64,000 nucleotides of DNA from Eudorina sp. 2006-703-Eu-15 (Eukaryota > Chlorophyta > Chlorophyceae > Chlamydomonadales > Volvocaceae), in assembly GCA_003117195.1 (NCBI GenBank), contig BDSI01000049.1:1-64000 (forward strand), given 5' to 3'. The notes under the pieces are model-generated. The model saw only the letters and a program-made list of their open reading frames with translations. It did not search any database and was not told where the DNA came from. A program made the translations under genes and the position numbers. Positions 25,036-37,411 of this stretch are shown one piece after another. Each line of letters opens with the position of its first letter. Positions within the stretch are counted from its first letter, which is position 1.

Positions 25036-26250
25036 GAGCCTCTAGCCGAGCCTTGTTGCCCGGCGCGCGCCGCCGCTTCGTCGCGCTGCCATTGCCCAGC
25101 TCCCCCCCTAAAACCTGGTTTCCTAGCGACTTCGACCGGCCCCTATCCCCGAAAACAGGTTGGAAATGGCACTTACCCCTGGCTGAGCGTCGGCCATCTG
25201 GCGTCGCGACTTTTTCTGCGGCTTGACCGGCGATGCCCTTGGTCGACTTGTCCTGCGGCGTACTTCGGTCCCCGATCTCCCAAGTTATATTAGCGTCTTG
25301 CTCCTGAAATTGACTTGTTGCCGAGGTGGTGCGCTACTTCGCGAAGGTGCCGCGGGTCGCGATGTCGCGCTCCGGCTTGTCGGTTGACCGCCGACGGCGC
25401 TCGCCGGAATTGGTGAGCTTGAAGAGAGATAAAATTGCTGTTGAAGACGGCGAGAATTGCTCCTCTTGAAGAAGTTGCGCCCAAATATCTCCTTCTGTCT
25501 GGCCGGCGCGTCAGTTACAAATCGCGCGCGTGTAACGGCCTTCCACAATTACACATGTAATATTACGCTTTCTACCAAAGGGCAGATCTCGTGGAGGTCT
25601 CTCCCCTAAACTCGCCTCCGTCCGTTGTCTTTGCTGGCTCGCCCGTACACTTGTACCGCACTTCAGGAAATCCGTCAATTGTGAAGCAAGCCCTGATCGT
25701 CGCCGAAATAAGGAGATATGAAGCAACCGGATGGCGTTTCTGCACAATCAGCCTTTAAATACTTACAAAACGCCGATGGGACAAGTGTTTGTTGTGTGCA
25801 GAGCTAGGTCAACGTCGTTGTTATCACCGTCCAGCGGTCAAGGTTAACGCAATCCTCCCTTTGTGCGGCAGGACACGACTTGGAATCATTGTAGACCTAA
25901 ATGTAGTAGCATGAAACATCTGGAAGCGAAAAGCAAGAGCCAGGTCCACGTTGTTGTTAACAGCGTCCAGCGGTCGTCAATAATAACACAATCCTCCATT
26001 GTATGCGGCAGGACAGTACTAGGGACTACAGTAAACAAGAATATAGTAGCATGAAACAATTGGAGTGGAAAAATAAAGGTCCTGTGAATACTCCGCAGCA
26101 AATGAGCTTCCGTACTCCTTGACAGCGAGCCCTCTCCGCCTCCCATGTACCAGTTCCACGTCACTAAAATATGTCAACAACATAAACAACCTGCCAGTGA
26201 AGAGTATAGGGAAGCAACATCGATGAAAGGTAACGAAAGGGACAGGTACG
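25036..26250. other. Spacer with a diverged tandem duplication
   Basis: No gene recognised. AT content is higher than in the flanks. A unit of about 133 bp is present twice, at roughly 25,803-25,936 and 25,937-26,072. Both copies share gtccagcggtc, acacaatcctcc or a close variant, gcggcaggaca and tagtagcatgaaaca, with substitutions and small indels elsewhere. It looks like an old duplication, not an active array. Confidence 0.6.
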
Positions 26251-26254
26251 TCGA

Positions 26255-29200
26255 ACAGGCAGGGGCGGCCAGCCTGTCCGGACGCCGCGCCCTCACTGAT
26301 CGCTGTCCTGACAAGTCCTCGAAGTCAGCCTAGTCATAACAAATACCTGGGATGGCGGGTGCGGCGAGGGGACCCGGCAGCGGCCCGCCGCAGGGATAAG
26401 CCTCGTTGTAACGGTGGAGGGATAAGTGGGGCGGGCAGGGGGTTGTGGCCTGCCCAGACGCCGTGCCCGCGCTGATCGCTGTCCTGACAAGTCCCCCGGG
26501 TTAGCCTAGTCATAACAAATACCTGGGATGGCGGGTGCGGCGAGGGGACCCGGCGGCGGCCCGCCGCAGGGCTGAGCCTTGCTGTAACGGCGGAGGGATA
26601 TATACGTGGGGCGGGCGGGCAGGGGGGCGCAGCCTACCCGGACGCCGTGCCCGCGATGATCGCCGTCCTGACAAGTCCCCCGGGTTAGCCTAGTCATAAC
26701 AAATACCTGCCTGGGATGGCGGGTGCGGCGAGGGGACCCGGCGGCGGCCCGCCGCAGGGCTGAGCCTTGCTGTAACGGTGGAGGGATATATACGTGGGGT
26801 GGGCGGGCAGGGGGGCGCATCCTACCCAGACGCCGCGCCCGCGCTGATCGCTGTCCTGACAAGTCCCCCGGGTTAGCCTAGTCATAACAAATACCTGGGA
26901 TGGCGGGTGCGGCGAGGGGACCCGGCGGCGGCCCGCCGCAGGGCTGAGCCTTGCTGTAACGGCGGAGGGATATATACGTGGGGCGGGCGGGCAGGGGGGC
27001 GCAGCCTACCCAGACGCCGTGCCCGCGATGATCGCCGTCCTGACAAGTCCCCCGGGTTAGCCTAGTCATAACAAATACCTGCCTGGGATGGCGGGTGCGG
27101 CGAGGGGACCCGGCGGCGGCCCGCCGCAGGGCTGAGCCTTGCTGTAACGGTGGAGGGATATATACGTGGGGTGGGCGGGCAGGGGGGCGCATCCTACCCA
27201 GACGCCGCGCCCGCGCTGATCGCTGTCCTGACAAGTCCCCCGGGTTAGCCTAGTCATAACAAATACCTGGGATGGCGGGTGCGGCGAGGGGACCCGGCGG
27301 CGGCCCGCCGCAGGGCTGAGCCTTGCTGTAACGGCGGAGGGATATATACGTGGGGCTGGCAGGCAGGGGGGCGCATCCTACCCAGACGCCGCACCCGCGC
27401 TGATCGCCGTTCATCAGACAAGTCCCCCGGGTTAGCCTAGTCATAACAAATACCTGGGATGGCAGGTGCGGCGAGGGGACTCGACAGCGGCCCGCCGCAG
27501 GGCTGAGCCTTGCTGTAACGGCGGAGGGATATATACCGACGTGGGGCGGGCGGGCAGGGGGGCGCAGCCTACCCAGACGCCGTGCCCGCGATGATCGCCG
27601 TCCTGACAAGTCCCCCGGGTTAGCCTAGTCATAACAAATACCTGGGATGGCGGGTGCGGCGAGGGGACCCGGCGGCGGCCCGCCGCAGGGCTGAGCCTTG
27701 CTGTAACCGCGGAGGGATATATAGGTGGGGCGGGCGGGCAGGGGGGCGCAGCCTACGCAGACGCCGCACCCGCGCTGATCGCCGTCCTGACAAGTCCCCC
27801 GAGTTAGCCTAGTCATAACAAATACCTGGGATGGCGGGTGCGGCGAGGGGACACGGCGGTGGCCCGCCGCAGGGCTGAGCCTTGCTGTAACGGCGGAGGG
27901 ATATATACGTGGGGCGTGTGGGCAGGGGGGCGCAGCCTACCCAGACGCCGTGCCCGCGCTGATCGCCGTCCTGACAAGTCCCCCGGGTTAGCCTAGTCAT
28001 AACAAATACCTGGGATGGCGGGTGCGGCGAGGGGACCCGGCGGCGGCCCGCCGCAGGGCTGAGCCTAGCTGTAACCACGGAGGGATATATACGTGGGGCG
28101 GGCAGGGGGGTGTGGCCTGCCCAGACGCCGTGCCCGCGCTGATCGCCGTCCTGACAAGTCCCCCGAGTTAGCCTAGTCATAACAAATACCTGCCTGGGAT
28201 GGCGGGTGCGGCGAGGGGACCCGGCGGCGGCCCGCCGCAGGGCTGAGCCTTGCTGTAACGGCGGAGGGATATATACGTGGGGCGGGCGGGCAGGGGGGCG
28301 CAGCCTACCCAGACGCCGTGCCCGCGATGATCGCCGCCCTGACAAGTCCCCCGGGTTAGCCTAGTCATAACAAATACCTGGGATGGCGGGTGCGGCGAGG
28401 GGACCCGGCGGCGGCCCGCCGCAGGGCTGAGCCATGCTGTAACGGTGGAGGGATATATACGTGGGGTGGGCGGGCAGGGGGGCGCATCCTACCCAGACGC
28501 CGCGCCCGCGCTGATCGCTGTCCTGACAAGTCCCCCGGGTTAGCCTAGTCATAACAAATACCTGGGATGGCGGGTGCGGCGAGGGGACCCGGCGGCGGCC
28601 CGCCGCAGGGCTGAGCCTTGCTGTAACGGCGGAGGGATATATACGTGGGGCTGGCAGGCAGGGGGGCGCATCCTACCCAGACGCCGCACCCGCGCTGATC
28701 GCCGTTCATCAGACAAGTCCCCCGGGTTAGCCTAGTCATAACAAATACCTGGGATGGCGGGTGCGGCGAGGGGACTCGACAGCGGCCCGCCGCAGGGCTG
28801 AGCCTTGCTGTAACGGCGGAGGGATATATACCGACGTGGGGCGGGCGGGCAGGGGGGCGCAGCCTACCCAGACGCCGTGCCCGCGATGATCGCCGTCCTG
28901 ACAAGTCCCCCGGGTTAGCCTAGTCATAACAAATACCTGGGATGGCGGGTGCGGCGAGGGGACCCGGCGGCGGCCCGCCGCAGGGCTGAGCCTTGCTGTA
29001 ACGGCGGAGGGATATATACGTGGGGCGGGCGGGCAGGGGGGCGCAGCCTACCCAGACGCCGTGCCCGCGATGATCGCCGTCCTGACAAGTCCCCCGGGTT
29101 AGCCTAGTCATAACAAATACCTGGGATGGCGGGTGCGGCGAGGGGACCCGGCGGTGGCCCGCCGCAGGGCTGAGCCTAGCTGTAACCACGGAGGGATATA

Positions 29201-31080
29201 TACGTGGGGCGGGCAGGGGGGTGTGGCCTGCCCAGACGCCGTGCCCGCGCTGATCGCCGTCCTGACAAGTCCCCCGGGTTAGCCTAGTCATAACAAATAC
29301 CTGCCTGGGATGGCGGGTGCGGCGAGGGGACCCGGCGGCGGCCCGCCGCAGGGCTGAGCCTTGCTGTAACGGCGGAGGGATATATACGTGGGGCGGGCGG
29401 GCAGGGGGGCGCAGCCTACCCAGACGCCGTGCCCGCGATGATCGCCGCCCTGACAAGTCCCCCGGGTTAGCCTAGTCATAACAAATACCTGGGATGGCGG
29501 GTGCGGCGAGGGGACCCGGCGGCGGCCCGCCGCAGGGCTGAGCCATGCTGTAACGGTGGAGGGATATATACGTGGGGTGGGCGGGCAGGGGGGCGCATCC
29601 TACCCAGACGCCGCGCCCGCGCTGATCGCTGTCCTGACAAGTCCCCCGGGTTAGCCTAGTCATAACAAATACCTGGGATGGCGGGTGCGGCGAGGGGACC
29701 CGGCGGCGGCCCGCCGCAGGGCTGAGCCTTGCTGTAACGGCGGAGGGATATATACGTGGGGCTGGCAGGCAGGGGGGCGCATCCTACCCAGACGCCGCAC
29801 CCGCGCTGATCGCCGTTCATCAGACAAGTCCCCCGGGTTAGCCTAGTCATAACAAATACCTGGGATGGCGGGTGCGGCGAGGGGACTCGACAGCGGCCCG
29901 CCGCAGGGCTGAGCCTTGCTGTAACGGCGGAGGGATATATACCGACGTGGGGCGGGCGGGCAGGGGGGCGCAGCCTACCCAGACGCCGTGCCCGCGATGA
30001 TCGCCGTCCTGACAAGTCCCCCGGGTTAGCCTAGTCATAACAAATACCTGGGATGGCGGGTGCGGCGAGGGGACCCGGCGGCGGCCCGCCGCAGGGCTGA
30101 GCCTTGCTGTAACCGCGGAGGGATATATAGGTGGGGCGGGCGGGCAGGGGGGCGCAGCCTACGCAGACGCTGCACCCGCGCTGATCGCTGTCCTGACAAG
30201 TCCCCCGAGTTAGCCTAGTCATAACAAATACCTGGGATGGCGGGTGCGGCGAGGGGACCCGGCGGTGGCCCGCCGCAGGGCTGAGCCTTGCTGTAACGGC
30301 GGAGGGATATATACGTGGGGCGTGTGGGCAGGGGGGCGCAGCCTACCCAGACGCCGTGCCCGCGCTGATCGCCGTCCTGACAAGTCCCCCGGGTTAGCCT
30401 AGTCATAACAAATACCTGGGATGGCGGGTGCGGCGAGGGGACCCGGCGGCGGCCCGCCGCAGGGCTGAGCCTTGCTGTAACCGCGGAGGGATATATACGT
30501 GGGGCGGGCAGGGGGGTGTGGCCTGCCCAGACGCCGTGCCCGCGCTGATCGCTGTCCTGACAAGTCCCCCGAGTTAGCCTAGTCATAACAAATACCTGCC
30601 TGGGATGGCGGGTGCGGCGAGGGGACCCGGCGGCGGCCCGCCGCAGGGCTGAGCCTTGCTGTAACGGCGGAGGGATATATACGTGGGGCGGGCGGGCAGG
30701 GGGGCGCAGCCTACCCAGACGCCGTGCCCGCGATGATCGCCGTCCTGACAAGTCCCCCGGGTTAGCCTAGTCATAACAAATACCTGGGATGGCGGGTGCG
30801 GCGAGGGGACCCGGCGGCGGCCCGCCGCAGGGCTGAGCCTTGCTGTAACGGTGGAGGTATATATACGTGGGGTGGGCGGGCAGGGGGGCGCAGCCTTCCC
30901 AGACGCCGCGCCCGCGCTGATCGCTGTCCTGACAAGTCCCCCGGGTTAGCCTAGTCATAACAAATACCTGGGATGGCGGGTGCGGCGAGGGGACTCGACA
31001 GCGGCCCGCCGCAGGGCTGAGCCTTGCTGTATCGGCGGAGGGATATATACCGACGTGGGGCTGGCGGGCAGGGGGGCGCA
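26255..31080 (+). repeat. 184-bp satellite array
   Basis: About 26 head-to-tail monomers of 184 bp (188 bp where a cctg is duplicated, giving cctgcctggg). Each starts near cctagtcataacaaatacc and ends near aagtcccccgggttag. Higher-order copies are clear: the six-monomer block at 28,177-29,287 is repeated at 29,288-30,398 (1,111-bp offset), and a dimer at 26.51-26.86 kb is repeated at 26.88-27.23 kb. Open frames on the minus strand are by-products of the repeat. The monomer is a diverged relative of the 191-bp satellite. Confidence 0.96.
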
Positions 31081-33268
31081 GATCTGCATGGCTACACGAA
31101 CCCTATGCCTGACCGCCCGCCCAGGTGCGCTATCAGTCGGAAACGTCATAACATGGTCCCAAACATGTGTGGATGCGATTGGGGCGGGCGGCTTCCCCAC
31201 GGATGGACATACGAAAATCTGAGCATGCTCAGGACCGTTGATCTGCATGGCTACACGAACCCCATGCCTGACCGCCCGCCCAGGTGCGCTATCAGTCGGA
31301 AACGTCATAACATGGTCCCAAACATGTGTGGATGCGATTGGGGCGGGCGGCTTCCCCACGGATGGACATACGAAAATCTGAGCATGCTCAGGACCGTTGA
31401 TCTGCATGGCTACACGAACCCTATGCCTGACCACCCGCCCATGTGCGCTATCAGTCGGAAACGTCATAACATGGTCCCATACATGTGTTGATGCGATTGG
31501 GGCGGGTGGCTTCCCCACGGATGGACATACGAAAATCTGAGCATGCTCAGGACCGTTGATCTGCATGGCTACACGAACCCCATGCCTGACCGCCCGCCCA
31601 GGTGCGCTATCAGTCGGAAACGTCATAACATGGTCCCATACATGTGTGGATGCGATTGGGGCGGGCGGCTTCCCCACGGATGGACATACGAAAATCTGAG
31701 CATGCTCAGGACCGTTGATCTGCATGGCTACACGAACCCTATGCCTGACCGCCCGCCCAGGTGCGCTATCGGTCGGAAACGTCATAACATGGTCCCATAC
31801 ATGTGTTGATGCGATTGGGGCGGGCGGCTACCCCACGGATGGACATACGAAAATCTGAGCATGCTCAGGACCGTTGATCTGCATGGCTACAAAAAACCCA
31901 TGCTTGACTGCCTGCCCAGGTGCGCTATCAGTCGGAAACGTCATAACATGGTCCCATATATGTGTTGATGCGATTGGGGCGGGCGGCTACCGCACGGATG
32001 GACACACAAAAATCTGAGCATGCTCAGGACCGTTGATCTGCATGGTTACAAAAAACCCATGCTTGACTTCCTACACAGGTGCGCTATCCGTCGGAAACGT
32101 CATCATGTGGTCCCATATATGTGTTGATGCCATTGGGGCGGGCGGCTACCCATCAGATAGACAAACGAAAATCTGAGCATGCTCAGGACCGTTGATCTGC
32201 ATGGCTACACGAACCCCATGCTTGACTGCCTGCCCAGGTGCGCTATCCGTCGGAAACGTCATTACAGTGTCCCATATATGTGTTGATGCCATTGGGGGGT
32301 TGGCTACCCATCGGAATGACATACAAAAATCCGAGCATGCTCAGGACCGTTGATCTGCACGGCTACGTGAACCCCATGCTTGACTGCCTGCCCAGGTGCG
32401 CTATCAGTCGGAAACGTAATTACATGGTCCCATATATGTGTTGATGCCATTGGGGCGGGCGGCTACCGCACGGATGGACATACGAAAATCTGAGCATGCT
32501 CAGGACCGTTGATCTGCACGGCTACACGAACCCCATGCTTGACTGCCTGCCCAGGTGCGCTATCAGTCGGAAACGTCATTACAGTGTCCCATATATGTGT
32601 TGATGCCATTGGGGGGGCGACTGCCCATCGGAATGACATACGAAAATCTGAGCATGCTCAGGACCGTTGATCTGCACGGCTACGTGAACCCCATGCTTGA
32701 CTGCCTGCCCAGTTGCGCTACCAGTCGGAAACGTCATTACACGGTCCCACATATGTGTTGATGCCGTTGGGGCGGGCGGCTACCGCACGGATGGACATAC
32801 GAAAATCTGAGCATGCTCAGGACCGTTGATCTGCACGGCTACATGAACCCCATGTGTGACTGCCTGCCCAGTTGCGCTATCAGTCGGAAACGTCATTACA
32901 CGGTCCCATGTATGTGTTGATGTCATTGGGGCGGGCGGCTACCGCACGGATGGACATACGAAAATCTGAGCATGCTCAGGACCGTTGATCTGCACGGCTA
33001 CATGAACCCCATGCGTGACTGCCTGCCCAGTTTCGCTATCAGTCGGAAACGTCATTACACGGTCCCATGTATGTGTTGATGTCATTGGGGCGGGCGGCTA
33101 CCGCACGGATGGACATACGAAAATCTGAGCATGCTCAGGACCGTTGATCTGCACGGCTACATGAACCCCATGCCTGACCGCCCGCCCAGGTGCGCTATCA
33201 GTTGGAAACGTCATAACATGGTCCCATACATGTGTTGATGCGATTGGGGCGGGCATATTCACAAATGC
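31081..33268 (+). repeat. 159-bp satellite array
   Basis: About 14 tandem copies with starts at 31,081, 31,240, 31,399, 31,558 and 31,717 (gatctgcatggctac). Every unit carries the perfect 14-bp palindrome ctgagcatgctcag. Copies after 31,860 are more diverged (for example cacggctacgtgaacccc). Because 159 is 53 codons, open frames run through several units on both strands; they are not taken as genes. Fragments of the unit continue to about 33,345, where Copia sequence begins. Confidence 0.95.
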
Positions 33269-33347
33269 GGGGGCACGACTCTCTGAGCATGCTCAGGACC
33301 GTTACACCGGACTTAATTCCAAGCATGCTCAAGCATGCTTGTGACCG

Positions 33348-35546
33348 TTGCAACGGCCCCCTCCCTTACTGACGACGCCCCAGCAGGATATGTCAGCTCG
33401 GGGCACGATCAAGAAGTACATACAGCCAAAGGACTTGCTGTATTTCGCTGCCTATGACAAGGCACGTGACTTGTGGTTGGCGCTGGGGCAGAAGTTCATC
33501 TCCAACGCTCGCAACTACAAGATGCTGGTGCATTCGCGTATCCACAGCTTCGCAATGCTGTCCGGAGAGAGTATCGACGACTACTTTCAGCGCTTCCTCG
33601 TTCTCTCGTACGAGGCAACCTTGGTGGACATCGTGATCAAGGATGATGAGGCGCTGCTCTACCTCATTCGCGGTCTTTCGGCAGACTATGACAACATTAA
33701 GAGTTCGCTTCGCCACATGGAGAGCATCGACAGCATCAACGCTCTGCAGCAAATTCTGCAGACTGAGGAGAACGAGAAGCAGCTGGCCCGCAGCCAGGTT
33801 CAAGGAGCGTCCGTGATGTCCCTCTCCCGTACCCGCGGCCGTGACCGCGGGGGGCCCAGCCAGGGCGCTGGAGCCAGCAACGGCGACGGGAACAGGAGGC
33901 GGAGGGCGTGCCTCTACTGCAACAACGAGGGGCACTTCATCGCGGACTGCAGGAAGCGAGAGAGTGACGAGCAGAGGGGGATCTGGAGGCCAGCGCTGAA
34001 GGGGTTGCCGCAGAAGCCCCGGAATGCGCCGGCGGCCGCGGTGCAGCAGCAGCCGGCAGCGCCCGCGGCCCCAGCCCCAGCCGCCGCACCAGCGGCGGCT
34101 CCACAGCGACCGGCTCAGGGCCAACGGCGCCAGCTGGTCGCCCGCGTCTTCGCCTCGCAGCGGGCGGTGGAGGAGCGGCTGTGGCTGTTCGACACGGGTT
34201 CGGAGGTCCACGTCACTGGAGACAAGGAGATGCTCCGTGACTACCAGCCGTGCGATGCGGAGTGCAACGTGTGGTTGAAGACGGCGACTGGGGAGGTGGT
34301 GCGTCCGGAGGGTCGGGGTTGGGTTTCCTTCGGGTCCGACCTGTTTCCCACGGACCTGCACCTCGAGGCTTACCACTCGCCGGTGATCGTGGGCAACCTC
34401 CTGTCCTTGAAGGCGCTCAGGGACAGGTTCGGTGCGGACGAGGTGGCGGCGTGCATTGCGGACGATCCCCCGCACATTGCGATCGGGGGTGCACCTGCCT
34501 TGGATTTGAAGATAGTCGATGGGCTGTTTTATGCGGAGCCCGTGAAGTTCGTGCAGCAGGTACAGGCGCAGGCGCAGGAGAAGCAGCAGGGCCCTCCCCT
34601 GTACCCCGGGCGGGGCCTGCCGCTAGAGGTCTTGAAGGCTTTGGCTATTTTGGAGACCTTTGAGGGAGAGATCGATGAAGAAGTGATTGCTCGCGTGCTG
34701 GCTGCCGTTCGCAGTACGCAGGGCGACGCAGATGTGGGGGAGCTCTGGCACCGACGCCTGGGGCACCTGGGCTTTGACGCCCTGGCCAAGATGGCCGGCG
34801 ACGAAATGGTGACCGGTTTCGGCGCGAGTGTGGCTGATGTGAAGGCCGCCAAGGAGAGGTTCTGCGAGCCATGCGCCGAGGGTAAGCAGACGCGGCAGCC
34901 ACACCCGTCCACCGGCACTGTGACGGAGAAGCGGCTCGATTTGGTGCACATGGACTTGTGCGGGCCGTTGCCAGTGAAGTTCTACGGGGGTGCGTCGTAT
35001 TGGGTTACGTTCTACGACGACTGCACGAAGTATTCGGAGGTTCGGTGCATTCCCAATAAGCACCTGGTTCCCGCGACCGTGCGGGAGGTGATGAAGTTGT
35101 GGGAGACGCAGACTGGGGACAAGGTGCGTCGCATTCACACTGATCGGGCATTGGAGTACGTCGGGGAGGCACTCACGAGCACTCTGCACGAGTTGGGCAT
35201 TCTGCACGAGAAGTCGACGCCGTACACCCCTCAGCAGAATGGTGCCGCGGAGCGGTTGAACCGCACATTGGAGGAGTACGTGTGCACCATGCTGGCTGAT
35301 TCGGGGTTGCCGCAGCAGATGTGGGGTGAGGCTGTCCTTACAGCCAACATGCTCCGCAACGTGTCCCCCACTAAGGGCAGCGAGTTGACGCCTTGGGAGC
35401 GTTTCACCGGCAAGAAGCCGGACGTGTCGAAGTTGAGAGTTTTTGGCTGCCCGGCTTACGTGATGATCCCCAAGGAGCTGCGCAAGAAGCTAGACCCTGT
35501 GAGCGAACAGGGCGTCTTGGTGGGTTACGAGCTCGGGTTCAGCTAG
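33348..35546 (+). pseudogene. Copia gag-protease-integrase (5' part of pol)
   Basis: 732 codons, open from the truncated 5' end; the first ATG is at 33,390. Residues 1-150 match the Copia gag (UBN2-type) helical region, lacking its N-terminal part. A CX2CX4HX4C zinc knuckle lies at C188-C191-H196-C201. The aspartic protease motif DTGS is at 282-285. The integrase zinc finger has H468, H473, C506 and C509. The catalytic triad is D536, D599 and E635, with exactly 35 residues between the last two. A Pro/Ala/Gln-rich linker separates knuckle and protease. The frame ends at a TAG (35,544) within the region linking integrase to RT, and the same frame stays open afterwards. Gag lacks its first part, so this copy is defective. 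Confidence 0.93.
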
Positions 35547-37400
35547 TTCAGCGCATGGCGCGTGTGGGTCCCCAGCCGTCGTCGCATTCGCATTAGCTGT
35601 GACGTCAAGTTCGATGAGATGGGCAATCGTGGGAGCGATGAAGTCGACGCCTCGGAAGTGGAGGAGGAGGGTGTTCAGGAATCCCCTCTATCCCCTCCCG
35701 AGGCGGATGAGGGCGCGGAGGAGCCGGCACCTGATCCCGATCCGGAGTTGGATGTGCCAGTTGCTTTGCGGAAGGGAAAGCGGTCCACCGCCAACCCGAA
35801 GTACGCAAAGGCAGTTCTCGGGGTGGATGTGGATGTCCCAGGATCGTACCAGGAGGCAATTGCGTCTCCCCTGGCCGATTTCTGGATTGCAGCGATGGAG
35901 GAGGAGTTTGCTTCGCTGCAGGCAAATGGCACGTGGTCGTTGGTCGAGAAGCCGGAGGGCAAGCGCGCCCTGGGAGTCAAGTGGGTATACTCCCTGAAGT
36001 TGGATAAGCACGGGGTTGTCGAGCGTTTCAAAGCGCGCCTCGTGGTGAAGGGTTTCATGCAGCGCGAAGGTCTGGACTTTGAGGAGGTTTTCGCGCCCGT
36101 GAGCAAGCATTCCACCTTGCGTGTGTTCCTGGCCATGGTGGCGGCGGCCGATATGGAGCTGCACCAGGTGGATGTGAAAACGGCTTTCCTTAACGGAGAG
36201 CTGGAGGAGGAGATCTATACGGTGCAGCCCCCAGGTTTCGAGAGCGGGGGTCCGGGCATCGTTTGCCGTCTGCACAAGTCGTTGTATGGCTTGCGCCAGG
36301 CTTCGCGCGCCTGGCACAAGACCTTGCACGAGAAGCTGGTCGCGATAGGGTTCGAAGTGTCCGAGGCGGACCCGAGCCTGTACTTGCGTCGCGACGCAGA
36401 TGGCCAAGTCTCCGCGTACGTGCTGGTGTACGTGGACGACGTGTTGATCGCGTCGCGCAGTCAGATGGAGGTTTTGGAGATTAAGGAAGCCATTATGTGG
36501 ATGTACGAGTGCCACGACATGGGGGAAGCCGAGACCTTCCTAGGGTTGGTCATCAAGCGGGATCGCGCAGCCCGCACCCTCACGGTGTCGCAGGAGCACA
36601 TGGTCGGAGAGTTGATTGAGCGGTACGGCATGGTCGACGCGGAGCCGAAGTCCATCCCAATGAGCCCGGGGACTGTTTTGACCCGAGCGGCTGACGGGGA
36701 GGTTCTGGATCGCTCGCGTTATCCGTACATCGAGTTGGTGGGTAGCCTGTTGTATCTCGCCAACTGCACCCGGCCTGACATCGCACAGGCCGTGGCAGTC
36801 CTCGCACGCCACATGTCGGCGCCCACGGAGCAGCATTGGAAGGCTGCGAAGGCGGTAGTTCGCTACTTGTTGGCGACGCGTCATTACGGCATTGTGTTTG
36901 GGGGCGAGCGCGTGGAGGAGGGTTTGATTTCGTTTTCTGATTCCGATTTCGCGGGATGCGTCGAGAGCCGCAAGTCAACGGGCGGCTACGTTTTCACCTT
37001 GCACGGTGGTGCGGTGAGCTGGTCGAGCAAGTTGCAGCGCACGGTTGCTGGTTCGACCATGGAGGCCGAGTACGTTGCGGCATCGGAGGCGGTCAAGGAG
37101 GCGCTGTGGCTGCGCCTTCTGCTCTTGGAGCTGGGCTACTCGCTGAGCCCAACTATCGTCAACTGCGACAGCCAGGCCGCCATCAAGATCATCAAGAATC
37201 CTGTGGTTTCGGAGAAGTCGAAGCACATCGCTGTGCGTTACCACCTGGTTCGCGAGCAGGTGGCGCGTGGAGCGGTCGTCATGGCCGATTGCCGCACTGA
37301 CGACATGGTGGCGGATATCCTGGCGGATATCCTGACGAAGCCGCTGCCGCTGGAGAAGTTTGCCAAGCACCGGAAGAGCATGGGTGTTTGCAAGATCTGA
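35547..37400 (+). pseudogene. Copia reverse transcriptase-RNase H (3' part of pol)
   Basis: In the same frame as the upstream segment and separated from it only by the TAG at 35,544. It begins with the family-typical AWRVWVPSRRRIRIS linker. The RVT_2-type RT contains GVKWVYSLKLDKHG, DVKTAFLNGELEEEIY and the catalytic YVDD (codons from 36,429). RNase H has SDSDFAGC, TMEAEYVAASEA and the terminal DILTKPL. Near the end a 12-bp unit is duplicated, giving VADILADILTKPL where relatives have a single ADIL. It would copy element RNA and degrade the RNA strand in virus-like particles. It lacks its own start, so it can be made only by readthrough or not at all. Confidence 0.93.
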
Positions 37401-37411
37401 CCGCGTGGGAG

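Noticed and set aside
30955..31785. 276-codon minus-strand frame across the satellite junction
   Set aside because: It is open only because the 159-bp unit is a multiple of three; it begins and ends in two different satellites and has no domain.
33393..34475. Long minus-strand frame opposite Copia gag
   Set aside because: Shadow of the plus-strand gag-protease frame, which has a zinc knuckle and DTGS motif.
35688..36515. Long minus-strand frame opposite Copia RT
   Set aside because: Shadow of RT with its YVDD motif on the plus strand.
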